Shown here: one piece after another, positions 8,974 to 17,315 of the stretch
Layout: every line of letters starts with the position of its first letter
Position numbering within the stretch: position 1 is the stretch's first letter
DNA from: Aquimarina longa SW024
GTDB taxonomy: Bacteria; Bacteroidota; Bacteroidia; Flavobacteriales; Flavobacteriaceae
Length of the DNA: 64,000 nt
NCBI RefSeq assembly: GCF_001401755.1
Contig: NZ_KQ474099.1
Span: 427,247-491,246, forward strand
Reading direction: 5' to 3'
Made by a program: the position numbers and the translations under genes
Notes under the pieces: model-generated
The model's input: only the letters and a program-made list of their open reading frames with translations
Told to the model about the DNA's origin: nothing
Database searches by the model: none

Positions 8974-9378
8974 ATGGGAGGAGAAACTAATCTAACAATC
9001 TTAATTAAAAATATGTCTCCTGTACTACAGACTGGTGAATTTGTTTTTTGTACAGTAAAAAATGTAGATTACATCCCTAGAGAAGATATTATTAGCGAAT
9101 TTAAAGAACCAGAAGGAATAACTATTATACTTAATCGTAAAAAAGCAGAATTCTTTAATCTTCCTTATAAATATATTGCTTCTTGGATAACCTTAGAAAT
9201 TCATTCTTCTTTGGATGCAATAGGTCTTACAGCTATCTTTTCAACAGAATTAGCAAAACATAAGATTAGTTGCAATGTAATTGCTGGTTATTATCATGAT
9301 CATATTTTTGTCGATAAAAAAGATGAAAATAAAGCAATTAGCGTTCTACAAAAATTATCTAAAAACTATAAGGAATAA
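8974..9378 (+). CDS. ACT-domain protein
   Basis: 134-residue protein that matches the small stand-alone ACT-domain proteins of bacteria (two ACT-like halves, about 1-60 and 62-130). The second half contains LEIHSSLDAIGLTAIFSTELAKHKISCNVIAGY in the sequence, the usual ACT ligand-binding region, and YHDHIFV near the end. ACT domains bind amino acids or other small ligands; neither ligand nor target is known here. It follows tag by 57 bp and ends 8 bp from the convergent upp gene. Confidence 0.75.
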   Translation: MGGETNLTILIKNMSPVLQTGEFVFCTVKNVDYIPREDIISEFKEPEGITIILNRKKAEFFNLPYKYIASWITLEIHSSLDAIGLTAIFSTELAKHKISCNVIAGYYHDHIFVDKKDENKAISVLQKLSKNYKE

Positions 9379-9386
9379 TAAAGATC

Positions 9387-10040
9387 TTATAATTTCACCC
9401 CATAAGATAAATCTCCTGCATCTCCTAAACCAGGAATAATATAACCTCTATTATTTAATTTTTGATCAACTGCAGCAATCCATAGATGAGTATTTTCTGG
9501 AAATACATTGTTTACATGAGATACTCCTTCTTCTGATCCTATTACAGAAACAATATGTATTTGTTTTGGCTTTCCATACTCCTGTAATGCTGCAAAAGTA
9601 TTTTCTAAAGTTTTTCCTGTAGCCAACATAGGATCGGCTAAAATTAATGTTTTATCTTGTATTGAAGGAGAAGCCAAATACTCTACAACAACTTTAAAGT
9701 CATCCTCTCCATTTTCATGTACTCTATATGCCGAGATAAATGCGTTTTCTACAGTATCAAGATAATTCAGTATTCCCTGATGCAAAGGTAATCCTGCTCT
9801 AAGGATTGAACATAACACAATTCTATTTACTGGGATATGCATCTCTTTTATTCCTAAAGGTGTTTGAATAGTTTTTGTATCAGAAGCTAAGGTTTTACTC
9901 AGTTCATAGCTTAGGATCTCACCGATACGTTCTATGTTTTTTCTAAAACGCATTCGGTCTTTCTGAATATCAACACTTCTAAGCTCTAAAACAAATTGAT
10001 TTAAAATTGAATTTTCTAATCCTAAATTATGAATAATCAT
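9387..10040 (-). CDS. upp: Uracil phosphoribosyltransferase
   Basis: Pyrimidine salvage enzyme converting uracil and PRPP to UMP. The 217-residue protein has the PRPP-binding block LILADPMLATGKTL (about residues 132-145) and the uracil-binding C-terminal block RGYIIPGLGDAGDLSYG, the two signatures of Upp. Length is normal. It appears to be a single-gene unit: the next leftward gene upstream (aat) is 82 bp away and could be co-transcribed. Confidence 0.93.
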   Translation of the reverse strand: MIIHNLGLENSILNQFVLELRSVDIQKDRMRFRKNIERIGEILSYELSKTLASDTKTIQTPLGIKEMHIPVNRIVLCSILRAGLPLHQGILNYLDTVENAFISAYRVHENGEDDFKVVVEYLASPSIQDKTLILADPMLATGKTLENTFAALQEYGKPKQIHIVSVIGSEEGVSHVNNVFPENTHLWIAAVDQKLNNRGYIIPGLGDAGDLSYGVKL

Positions 10041-10122
10041 CAGTTTAGTATTTTTATAGTAGCACTAATTTACATGAGTTTCATCTAAAATATATTAAAA
10101 AAATAATCTTTTTTAATTCTTA

Positions 10123-10761
10123 TTATCTTAAGTAGTTCAAAAATGCTTCTCTAGGAATTTCTCTTGCTCCTAAACTAGCTAAATGATCAGTATACACTTG
10201 GCAATCAATTATCTGAACCCCTTTATCTTGTAACCAATTAACTAAAGTAATAAAACCATATTTAGAAGCATTACTTACTTTAGAAAACATACTTTCACCA
10301 CAGAACACATTTTTATCTTTTAGTAAAACTCCATATAATCCCCCTACCAAAACCGATTGATCCCATACCTCTACAGAAATTGCATGCCCTAACTCGTATA
10401 ACTTAATATAGGCTTTTTGCATATCCCCTGTAATCCAAGTTCCATCCTGATCTTCTCTGTTTATTGTAGCACAATTCTTAATTACATTTTCAAAATCTTT
10501 ATTAAAAGTTACCTCAAACCTATTTTTTCGAATAAGTTGACGCATACTTTTACTTATCTTTAATTCTAATGGAAATAATACCATTCTCGGATCTGGACTA
10601 AACCATAAGATAGGTTGATCCTCGTCATACCAAGGAAAAATTCCATTATTATATGCCTTCAATAATCTATCTACAGAAAGATCACCTCCTAAGGCTAATA
10701 AACCACTACTATCGGCATAAGAAACTGGTGGAAACTCTATTATATCTGTTAATATATACAC
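10123..10761 (-). CDS. aat: Leucyl/phenylalanyl-tRNA--protein transferase
   Basis: Transfers Leu or Phe from aminoacyl-tRNA to the N-terminus of proteins with basic N-terminal residues, marking them for ClpAP degradation by the N-end rule. The 212-residue protein shows the family blocks FPP near the N-terminus, GLLALGGDL, GIFPWYDEDQPILWFSPDPR, and the C-terminal region with IDCQVYTDHLASLGAREIPR. Length is normal. It lies downstream of the DUF3127/flavin reductase pair, but a strong terminator at 10847-10881 separates them. Confidence 0.93.
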   Translation of the reverse strand: MYILTDIIEFPPVSYADSSGLLALGGDLSVDRLLKAYNNGIFPWYDEDQPILWFSPDPRMVLFPLELKISKSMRQLIRKNRFEVTFNKDFENVIKNCATINREDQDGTWITGDMQKAYIKLYELGHAISVEVWDQSVLVGGLYGVLLKDKNVFCGESMFSKVSNASKYGFITLVNWLQDKGVQIIDCQVYTDHLASLGAREIPREAFLNYLR

Positions 10762-10846
10762 TTATAAAGGTTTATCTTACGTTGTATCATCTATATATGA
10801 CATAAATCGATTACTAATAGCACTAAAAATCTTAGCGTATAATATT

Positions 10847-10881
10847 AAAAAGTCCGATATTTTATTGATATCGGACTTTTT
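10847..10881. terminator. Bidirectional intrinsic terminator
   Basis: 14-bp perfect inverted repeat AAAAAGTCCGATAT / ATATCGGACTTTTT with a 7-nt loop, giving a T-run on either strand. It lies between the end of the DUF3127 gene and the start of aat, so it most likely ends the flavin reductase-DUF3127 transcript. Confidence 0.85.
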
Positions 10882-10973
10882 AGCAAGCTTAGTCAATTCT
10901 TTATTAAAAACTAAGCACTGCATTGTTCACCTCTATAATATTTTTCAATTAAGAGGCTGGTTATTTTAGTGTC

Positions 10974-11345
10974 TTAAAATGGTAGGTCATCATGCTCCTC
11001 TTCTGTAAAATCTTTTGCCGGTTCGAATGCGTCTGCAGGTGGAGGAGTAGAAGCATTTTGAGCCACAGGTTGTAAACTCTCTATCCTCCATCCTTGTATA
11101 GAATTAAAATATTTAGTTTCTCCTTGTGGATTTACCCACTCACGCCCTCTTAAATTGATACTTATTTTCACATCATTCCCTACATGAAAAGAGTTCAATA
11201 AATCACATTTATCCTGAACAAACTCGACCATGATATGTTGTGGGTACTGCTCTTCTGTAGTAACTACAACCTCTCTTTTCCTAAACCCATTGTTACCAAA
11301 GGTTTGTGTATCACCTATCATCTTTACTTTACCTTGTACTTCCAT
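10974..11345 (-). CDS. DUF3127 family protein, SSB-like
   Basis: 123-residue protein of family DUF3127, found in Bacteroidota. The first 90 residues form an OB-fold-like beta domain (VQGKVKMIGDTQTFG at the start, RGREWVNPQGETKYFNSI in the middle), then a Pro/Ala-rich linker and an acidic tip ending EEHDDLPF. That tip closely resembles the C-terminal protein-docking tail of single-stranded DNA-binding protein; the real Ssb in this window (47114-47569) also ends DDLPF. A DNA-related role is therefore inferred, not shown. It lies 12 bp after the flavin reductase gene, clearly in the same operon. Confidence 0.85.
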   Translation of the reverse strand: MEVQGKVKMIGDTQTFGNNGFRKREVVVTTEEQYPQHIMVEFVQDKCDLLNSFHVGNDVKISINLRGREWVNPQGETKYFNSIQGWRIESLQPVAQNASTPPPADAFEPAKDFTEEEHDDLPF

Positions 11346-11357
11346 CTTATTGTATTA

Positions 11358-12230
11358 TTATTTTGCTGCTAAAATGTTCCATGCAGTATCTATATCATCT
11401 TGATCTAGATATTGCTTTGCAAATTTATGAATTTCTATTAGGTTAACCTGTTGAATTTTATTCTTAATATCATCATGGTTATCAACAAACGCTATAGCCT
11501 CTGTTTTTTGAGGTATTCCCTCTACATTTCCTAATTTACCTAAATCATTTCCTGTAAAAATAGTGCTTTGTCTTATTTCTTCTGGTAAAGCATCTACTCC
11601 AATTCCTATTGTACTCAATGGTTTAGGAACTTCAAACATTCCCATATTCGCTCTACTATACCAATTCCCTCCCATACGTGCTACCTGATCTATCTTATGC
11701 TGGTCTATTTTACCATCCTTATCCAGTACATTTTCATTAACATGCATAAGTAATACTTCACAGATAATAAGATTACCTGCTCCTCCCTCATTACCCATAG
11801 GAATTACTTCGTTCACTCTACACTCAAACTGTACTGGGGACTCCCCTACACGATACGCCTTAACCTTCTCTGAAGGAACCATTGTAAGCCCTGATTTCAC
11901 AAATTCATTAACTCCTTCGGCATATTCTGTACTTGATAACGACATTTGCTGAACAATATCATAATTAACAATATTAATGACCACCTCTTTAGTAGCTTTT
12001 GCATTTTCTAATGTATGCTTTATCGTATTATTTCGTACTCTTCTGGCTGGAGAGAAAATAAGAATCGGTGGATTGGCACTAAACACATTAAAAAAACTAA
12101 ACGGAGATAAATTAGGAACACCATTTGAATCAATTGTACTCGCAAAAGCTATCGGTCTTGGACCAATTGCACCAAGCATTAAACCATGTAATTTTCCTAT
12201 AGCAACCTGTGATGGATCGATTGTCATCAT
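11358..12230 (-). CDS. Flavin reductase family protein
   Basis: 290-residue flavoprotein of the FMN-binding split-barrel family. The N-terminal 180 residues carry the family pattern IGPRPIAFASTIDSNGVPNL, then SFFNVFSANPPILIFSP, which forms the FMN site; the last 100 residues are a helical extension. Such proteins reduce flavin with NAD(P)H or act as FMN-binding oxidoreductases; the substrate is unknown. First gene of a two-gene operon with DUF3127. A -7 box (TATCTTTG) lies about 20 bp upstream of the start. Confidence 0.85.
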   Translation of the reverse strand: MMTIDPSQVAIGKLHGLMLGAIGPRPIAFASTIDSNGVPNLSPFSFFNVFSANPPILIFSPARRVRNNTIKHTLENAKATKEVVINIVNYDIVQQMSLSSTEYAEGVNEFVKSGLTMVPSEKVKAYRVGESPVQFECRVNEVIPMGNEGGAGNLIICEVLLMHVNENVLDKDGKIDQHKIDQVARMGGNWYSRANMGMFEVPKPLSTIGIGVDALPEEIRQSTIFTGNDLGKLGNVEGIPQKTEAIAFVDNHDDIKNKIQQVNLIEIHKFAKQYLDQDDIDTAWNILAAK

Positions 12231-12249
12231 AATTCATTTTATTAGTAAG

Positions 12250-12257
12250 CAAAGATA
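12250..12257 (-). promoter_or_regulatory. Putative -7 box of flavin reductase operon
   Basis: TATCTTTG on the minus strand matches the Bacteroidota TAnnTTTG box and would give a leader of roughly 13 nt. No clear -33 TTG is present at the usual spacing. Confidence 0.45.
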
Positions 12258-12369
12258 ACCAAAGTTTAATTTTTTAGAGTTATTATATAAACAGGTTTTA
12301 GTATTCTATTTTAAGAACAATAAAATTGTATTAAAACGTTTATATTTAGGATTTAGTTAACAGAGCTAT

Positions 12370-13557
12370 ATGAATTTTTCTGATGAGCGTAATTTTTCCA
12401 GCTATTTTATCATTATAGCTGTTTTAGTAATAACTGGCCTTGTTTTATGGAACACATCCCTGTTCATACAACGTCTTAAGGATGATGAACGGACCAAAAT
12501 TCAGATATGGGCACAATCACAAAAAGCATTAAATAGTGAACAATCTGATGATTACCTAGAACTTTCTATTATCATAGGAGCTACTAATAAATCTATCCCT
12601 ATTATTATTACAGATTCAAAAGGAGATTTTGTTAGGGATTCTTTAAAAAAACCAGATCCTAGTTATTTTCAAAATTTATCTCAAAGTGTGGTTAATAATG
12701 AAAATAAACTCAGATCATATTTAAAAAAAATCAAATCCGAAAACGAACCTATCGAAATCGACTTAAAGGGTAGTGTACAATATATCTATTACGGGAATTC
12801 TGATATTTTAAATAAATTAAAGTATTATCCAATGACCATAGCGATAATTATATTTTTACTGATTGGGGTGATTTATTTCTTTTTTACAACCTCTAAAGCT
12901 AGTCAGCAAAATAAATTATGGGCAGGTATGGCTAAAGAAACTGCACATCAAATTGGAACTCCTTTGTCTTCTTTAGTAGGATGGAATGAGATTCTTAAAA
13001 CTGAAAATGTAAACCCTGAGTATATATTAGAAATAGATAAAGATATAGAACGTCTAAAAGTGATTACGGAACGTTTTTCTAAAATTGGATCTATTCCTAA
13101 TCTCGAAAAAGTTGATATTGTCGAAGAGACTCGAAATGCTTATACATATCTTCAATCCAGAAGTTCTAAATTAATTAATTTTTCACTCAATTTACCCGAG
13201 ACACCTATTCATGTCTCATTAAACCCCCAGTTATATAGTTGGACAATTGAAAACCTTGTAAAAAATGCAATTGATGCAATGAGAGGAAAAGGGGACCTTG
13301 AAGTTGATCTTACAGATGATTCAAAACGAGTATTTATAGGAATTACAGATACAGGAAAAGGTATTCCTAAAGGTAAATTCACCAAAATTTTTGAACCCGG
13401 TTATACTTCCAAAAGTAGAGGGTGGGGGCTCGGACTTTCATTATCAAAAAGAATTATAGAAGAATATCATTTAGGAAAAATCAAAGTACTTAGATCAGAT
13501 CTAGGAAAAGGCACTACTTTTCAGATCATACTTCGTAAATCCGAAACTATAGAATAA
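12370..13557 (+). CDS. Membrane sensor histidine kinase
   Basis: 395-residue sensor kinase. Two membrane helices (about 11-31 and 154-173) enclose a 120-residue extracytoplasmic sensor region. The dimerisation domain has the phosphoacceptor His193 in AHQIGTPLSSLVGW, and the ATPase domain shows the N box (ENLVKNAIDAM), G1 box (DTGKGIP) and G2 box (RGWGLGLSLSKRI). There is no HAMP domain, receiver or neighbouring response regulator, so its partner is elsewhere. Divergent from the flavin reductase operon with 139 bp between. Signal unknown. Confidence 0.9.
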   Translation: MNFSDERNFSSYFIIIAVLVITGLVLWNTSLFIQRLKDDERTKIQIWAQSQKALNSEQSDDYLELSIIIGATNKSIPIIITDSKGDFVRDSLKKPDPSYFQNLSQSVVNNENKLRSYLKKIKSENEPIEIDLKGSVQYIYYGNSDILNKLKYYPMTIAIIIFLLIGVIYFFFTTSKASQQNKLWAGMAKETAHQIGTPLSSLVGWNEILKTENVNPEYILEIDKDIERLKVITERFSKIGSIPNLEKVDIVEETRNAYTYLQSRSSKLINFSLNLPETPIHVSLNPQLYSWTIENLVKNAIDAMRGKGDLEVDLTDDSKRVFIGITDTGKGIPKGKFTKIFEPGYTSKSRGWGLGLSLSKRIIEEYHLGKIKVLRSDLGKGTTFQIILRKSETIE

Positions 13558-13787
13558 ATTCTGTTTTATAGCTCTCTATAAATATTATCTATTCTTTGAT
13601 TTTATCATAAAAAAATAGAATCGCAATTCGTATAAATGTCTATACAAAATATAACATTTTTTTTATCCCTTCGTTATAAGATTATCAATTAAACATTAAA
13701 AATATCACATCTACACTTTAGATCACATGTTTAATCTCAAAGAAGTTAAATCGAAGAACTCTTAATCGAAAATCAAATCTAAACAAA

Positions 13788-14156
13788 GTGAAAAGCGAGT
13801 ATATTATATTAAAAGAAGCAGCTCTTACAAATAATTGTCCTGAATGTTATTCTACAGATGGGATGGTGCTCTCTTTTAAACAGCAAAGATTAAAATCAAA
13901 ATTTTTGATTAAAACAAAAGGAACTATCATTGAAAGTATCAACTGTAGTAAATGTGAAAATCAAATTTTTCCTGGACAGTGGACTACAGATATTGAAAGA
14001 GTATATGACTATCACAAAAAAACAATTACTTGTAATACTTCTGGATCATTATATTTTACTGCACTATTTTATATTCTATTATTAATCGTATTGGTGATAG
14101 CTACTGGAGCATACATTTATTTTTATCAACCTGCTCTTTTTAATTTAACCCCTTAG
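13788..14156 (+). CDS. Small protein with zinc-ribbon-like cysteines and C-terminal membrane anchor
   Basis: 122-residue protein that I do not recognise. It has two cysteine pairs, CPEC (near residue 18) and CSKC (near residue 53), spaced as in a zinc ribbon, then a C-terminal hydrophobic segment (about 92-113) that should anchor it in the inner membrane with the metal site in the cytoplasm. The reading frame starts at a GTG; no ATG is available that keeps the first cysteine pair with a sensible N-terminus. It ends 3 bp before the convergent thioesterase gene. Confidence 0.55.
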   Translation: MKSEYIILKEAALTNNCPECYSTDGMVLSFKQQRLKSKFLIKTKGTIIESINCSKCENQIFPGQWTTDIERVYDYHKKTITCNTSGSLYFTALFYILLLIVLVIATGAYIYFYQPALFNLTP

Positions 14157-14159
14157 TTT

Positions 14160-14570
14160 TTAATATTGTTTCATAATATCTCGTAAGGCATCTGTTATCA
14201 AAAACGTTTTATTTACATTAAAATCAAAACAAACTGCTACGTCGTGCCCTTCTGCACATAGTATACCATCATCATTATATAACTCATGATATAATCCAAA
14301 ACTAGAATTTTTAATAAATTCTAGTTTTGTTCTTACTTCTACATTTCCTGGAAAAAACAAAGGATTTTTAAAGTCACATTTGGTAGATACTAGCATAGGC
14401 CCTTTTTTGGTTTCGGCATACAGCTTTGCCAAACCTGTTACTTCCCAAAATTGAACACGTGCACTCTGCATATACTTCATAAAGTTTACATTATTTACGT
14501 GCTGATACGTATCCATCTCACTCCAATCAATCCGAAGTTTTAGGGATAATTTAAAATCCGATGCTTGCAT
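14160..14570 (-). CDS. Acyl-CoA thioesterase, hot-dog fold
   Basis: 136-residue protein of the 4-hydroxybenzoyl-CoA thioesterase/FcbC-like group. The signature is RIDWSEMDTYQHVNNVNFMKYMQSARVQFW-type sequence near residues 12-42, with Asp (in MDTYQHVNN) at the catalytic position. It would hydrolyse acyl-CoA thioesters; the acyl chain is unknown. The gene lies 3 bp after the HIT gene on the same strand, so the two are co-transcribed. Confidence 0.88.
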   Translation of the reverse strand: MQASDFKLSLKLRIDWSEMDTYQHVNNVNFMKYMQSARVQFWEVTGLAKLYAETKKGPMLVSTKCDFKNPLFFPGNVEVRTKLEFIKNSSFGLYHELYNDDGILCAEGHDVAVCFDFNVNKTFLITDALRDIMKQY

Positions 14571-14573
14571 ACA

Positions 14574-14963
14574 TTATAAATTCGATTGAATTTCTTTTGC
14601 CAGTACTTTAAAAGCTGAATCTGACATAGAGATTTTATGCTGAAAAGTCATTTCTTTCATTTCATTTAGTGGTATCAAATGTACGTGTACATGAGGAACT
14701 TCTAAGCCTACAACGGCAATTCCTACACGTTTACAAGCTACTGTTTTTTCTATAGCTTTGGCTACTTTACGAGAGAAGCTCATTAGATCAAGATACTTAT
14801 CTTCAGCTAGATCAAAAATTTTATCTTCTTCAATTTTAGGAATACACAGTGTATGTCCTTTTGAGTTTGGATTAATATCCAAAAAGGCATAATAATTCTC
14901 ATCTTCGGTAACTTTGTACGATGGAATTTCGCCATTAATAATTTTAGTAAACAGGGTAGACAT
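14574..14963 (-). CDS. HIT family protein
   Basis: 129-residue member of the histidine-triad superfamily (nucleotide-binding hydrolases acting on dinucleoside or nucleoside phosphoramidate bonds). The catalytic triad motif is VPHVHVHLIPL near residues 90-100. The N-terminal TLFTKIINGEIPSYKV and the block GHTLCIPK also fit. It follows greA on the same strand, with the greA terminator (15029-15062) in the 126-bp gap. Confidence 0.93.
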   Translation of the reverse strand: MSTLFTKIINGEIPSYKVTEDENYYAFLDINPNSKGHTLCIPKIEEDKIFDLAEDKYLDLMSFSRKVAKAIEKTVACKRVGIAVVGLEVPHVHVHLIPLNEMKEMTFQHKISMSDSAFKVLAKEIQSNL

Positions 14964-15028
14964 TACTTAAATTTTAGTTAGATTACGGTTTTCGAAATAT
15001 AGTTTATTTATCTGTAAGTCAAAACCAT

Positions 15029-15062
15029 AAAAAAACCTTTTTTTTAAAAAATAAAAAAAGGT
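15029..15062 (-). terminator. Intrinsic terminator after greA
   Basis: On the minus strand ACCTTTTTTT pairs with AAAAAAAGGT across an 8-nt loop, followed by seven T residues, 28 bp beyond the greA stop. Confidence 0.7.
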
Positions 15063-15089
15063 GATAGTATCTACTAAAAATAGCTATTA

Positions 15090-15566
15090 TTATTCTCTTG
15101 TAATTTCTACAACATCAAACTTCATAACACCGTTAGGAACCTGAATTTCTGCTACTTCTCCCGCACTCTTTCCTAAAAGCCCTTTTCCGATAGGAGAATC
15201 TACAGATATCTTTCCTGTTTTAAGATCTGCTTCACTTTGTGCTACCAGTTTATAAGTCATTTCAGCTCCATTCGTTTGATTTTTAATTTTTACTGTAGAA
15301 TGAATCAATGCCTTAGACGTGTCTAATTGAGACTCATCAATTAATCGTGCATTAGCAAGAGTTGCTTCTAATTTAGAAATCCTCATTTCTAATAATCCCT
15401 GTGCTTCTTTTGCGGCATCATATTCTGCATTTTCACTTAAATCTCCTTTATCACGTGCCTCCGCTATTGCTTGAGAAGCCTTTGGACGTTCTATATCCTT
15501 AAGCTGACCTAATTCGTCTCTTAAATTTTTTAACCCTTCGGCAGTATAATAAGATACTTTGCTCAT
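15090..15566 (-). CDS. greA: Transcription elongation factor GreA
   Basis: Rescues backtracked RNA polymerase by stimulating cleavage of the nascent RNA 3' end. The protein is 158 residues, the family's standard length, when started at the ATG at 15566 (MSKVSYYTAEGLKNL). The frame is open 35 codons further upstream, but those residues do not belong to GreA and would include the leader hairpin. The N-terminal coiled coil has DLSENAEYDAAKEAQ with the two acidic tip residues, and the C-terminal FKBP-like domain has SPIGKGLLGKSAGE. A promoter and a terminator-like hairpin lie upstream. Confidence 0.95.
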   Translation of the reverse strand: MSKVSYYTAEGLKNLRDELGQLKDIERPKASQAIAEARDKGDLSENAEYDAAKEAQGLLEMRISKLEATLANARLIDESQLDTSKALIHSTVKIKNQTNGAEMTYKLVAQSEADLKTGKISVDSPIGKGLLGKSAGEVAEIQVPNGVMKFDVVEITRE

Positions 15567-15589
15567 AACTTCATCGTTTATATAAATAC

Positions 15590-15612
15590 AAAAAATCCCA
15601 TAGCAATGGGAT
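15590..15612 (-). promoter_or_regulatory. Terminator-like hairpin in greA leader
   Basis: On the minus strand ATCCCAT, loop TGCT, ATGGGAT, then a T-run (six counting the last stem base), 24 nt upstream of the greA start and just after the predicted transcription start. It has the form of an intrinsic terminator inside the leader, so it may limit greA expression. In E. coli the greA leader also holds a terminator that releases a short RNA (GraL). Confidence 0.6.
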
Positions 15613-15620
15613 CTGTTATT

Positions 15621-15628
15621 CAAAGATA
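15621..15628 (-). promoter_or_regulatory. Putative -7 box of greA
   Basis: TATCTTTG on the minus strand matches TAnnTTTG. A TTTG at 15651-15654 stands 22 nt upstream, slightly longer than the usual -33/-7 spacing. Confidence 0.5.
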
Positions 15629-15685
15629 ATAAAAATTTTACTGTTGATTGCAAATTTCCGTAATTTGCCAAACAATATCCATATC

Positions 15686-16117
15686 ATGAAAAAAACGCTG
15701 TTTTTAATAAGTATATTTTTAGTTATATCCTGTAGTAATGATGATCGAAATGATAACAATCAATTCTTACCGCCTTCTAATATTAATTATCAGATAAATC
15801 TTAATTTGCCAGAATATAATCCTCTTAAATTTGATGGAAATCATTTTGTAGACAAATCAGAAAACGGAAGTATAAAGGGTATTATCATTTATCATATTAC
15901 TGGTGATCAATATAGTGCTTTTGAGCTCAGTGATCCTAACCACACTCCTAGTTCTTGTTCTGCACAATCTATAGAAGGAATTACCGCTACTTGTAATTGT
16001 AAAGATGGAAACAGCTATAATATTATTACTGGGCAACAAACTTCTGGCGATGGAAGGTTTGGATTAAGGCGTTACAAGATACGAAGAGATGGAAACAATT
16101 TATTTATTACTAATTAA
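15686..16117 (+). CDS. Small lipoprotein with degenerate Rieske-like C-terminus
   Basis: 143-residue lipoprotein. A lipoprotein signal peptide (MKKTLFLISIFLVISC) puts the lipidated Cys at residue 16. The mature part ends in a domain of about 100 residues in which NHTPSSC, CNCKDGNSYNIITGQ and LRRYKIRRDGNNLFI follow the layout of Rieske ferredoxin-like proteins, but the full Cys-X-His/Cys-X2-His ligand set is not seen. It is probably a relative that has lost or altered its iron-sulfur site; the relation is tentative. The frame is open 14 codons upstream, but the ATG at 15686 gives the signal peptide. Divergent from greA. Confidence 0.65.
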   Translation: MKKTLFLISIFLVISCSNDDRNDNNQFLPPSNINYQINLNLPEYNPLKFDGNHFVDKSENGSIKGIIIYHITGDQYSAFELSDPNHTPSSCSAQSIEGITATCNCKDGNSYNIITGQQTSGDGRFGLRRYKIRRDGNNLFITN

Positions 16118-16121
16118 AAAA

Positions 16122-16172
16122 CTTACTAAACAAGATATACACCAAAAATTTGGCTATATATTTTTTAGTAAG
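16122..16172. terminator. Long imperfect hairpin between convergent genes
   Basis: Outer arms CTTACTAAA / TTTAGTAAG enclose inner pairs ATATA / TATAT and CCAAA / TTTGG, between the stop of the lipoprotein gene and the end of thiH. Likely a terminator for one or both. Confidence 0.5.
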
Positions 16173-16182
16173 ACATCATAAC

Positions 16183-17295
16183 TTACTGCCAGTTATATGC
16201 CCAATCTTTCCAGACCACTTCTAATCCTTTGCTTTTTAGCATTGCTACAATTTCTTCTGTAGATCGTTCATCCGAAATTTCGAATTGCTCTAAGGACTGA
16301 GGTTCTACTGCATATCCACCTGGATTAGTCTTAGACTCTGCACTTATAGAGGTAATTCCTAAGTTTACAATATGTTCTCTAAAAAGCTCACTCTCTCTTG
16401 TAGACATGGATAGTTCTACATCTTCATCCAATAATCGAAATGCACATATTAATTGTACCAAATCAGCATCTGTCATTTCCACTTTTGGTTCTAACCCTCC
16501 ACTATGCGGTCTTAATCTAGGAAATGAGATCGAGTATTTTGTTTTCCAATATACTTTTTGGAGGTAATTTAGATGAAGTGCTGTAAAAAAACTATCAACT
16601 CTCCAATCTTCTAATCCAAAAAGAGCTCCTAATCCTATTTTATGAATCCCTGCCCTACCTAATCTATCAGGGGTTTCTAATCGGTAATCAAAATTAGATT
16701 TTCGCCCTTTAGGGTGATGCTTTTTATATTCTTCTTTATGATATGTTTCTTGATAGACTAATACTGCATACAAACCACTATCAATTAATAACTCATAGTC
16801 TGACTGATCCATTGGTTGTACCTCTATGGTTATATTTGCAAATTTTGACTGTATTAATCGTATTGCATTATTGATGTAATCTACCCCTACCGTTCTATTA
16901 GCTTCTCCTGTTACCAAAAGAATATGATCATACCCTTTTGATTTCAAAAATGCTACTTCTTTTAGAACCTCTTCATCTGTTAATGTCCTTCTTGGAATTG
17001 CATTAGTCATACTAAACCCACAGTAGGTGCAAATATTCTGGCATTCATTACTTAGGTACATTGGAGCATACATCTGTATTGTATTTCCAAATCGTTTTTT
17101 AGTACTATTACTACTTATTTGTGCCATCTGTTCTAAATATGGCTTTGCTGCAGGAGAAATTAATGCTTTAAAATCTTCTAGGCTTCTTTTAGAATTAGCA
17201 AGAGCATGGAGAACATCTGTTTCTGTCTTAGTCATAATACCCGAAAGTATTTCATCCCATTGGTATTGTTCAAATATATGCTTAAAAGATTTCAT
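16183..17295 (-). CDS. thiH: 2-iminoacetate synthase ThiH
   Basis: Radical SAM enzyme that cleaves tyrosine to give 2-iminoacetate (dehydroglycine), the C-N unit of the thiazole ring of thiamin. The 370-residue protein has the cluster-binding CxxxCxxC motif as CQNICTYCGF (near residue 83) and the C-terminal region typical of ThiH. Use of ThiH rather than a glycine oxidase (ThiO) points to an oxygen-independent thiazole pathway. It is the last gene of the thi operon, 20 bp after thiG; no thiF follows. Confidence 0.95.
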   Translation of the reverse strand: MKSFKHIFEQYQWDEILSGIMTKTETDVLHALANSKRSLEDFKALISPAAKPYLEQMAQISSNSTKKRFGNTIQMYAPMYLSNECQNICTYCGFSMTNAIPRRTLTDEEVLKEVAFLKSKGYDHILLVTGEANRTVGVDYINNAIRLIQSKFANITIEVQPMDQSDYELLIDSGLYAVLVYQETYHKEEYKKHHPKGRKSNFDYRLETPDRLGRAGIHKIGLGALFGLEDWRVDSFFTALHLNYLQKVYWKTKYSISFPRLRPHSGGLEPKVEMTDADLVQLICAFRLLDEDVELSMSTRESELFREHIVNLGITSISAESKTNPGGYAVEPQSLEQFEISDERSTEEIVAMLKSKGLEVVWKDWAYNWQ

Positions 17296-17315
17296 TATTA
17301 AATTAGTATCAGATA

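Noticed and set aside
11020..11045. TTCGA tRNA T-arm-like sequence
   Set aside because: It lies inside the DUF3127 coding region, and no acceptor stem or anticodon arm can be drawn; no tRNA genes were found in the window.
15567..15671. N-terminal extension of greA to 193 residues
   Set aside because: The extra residues are not GreA-like and cover the leader hairpin and promoter box; the ATG at 15566 gives the normal 158 residues.
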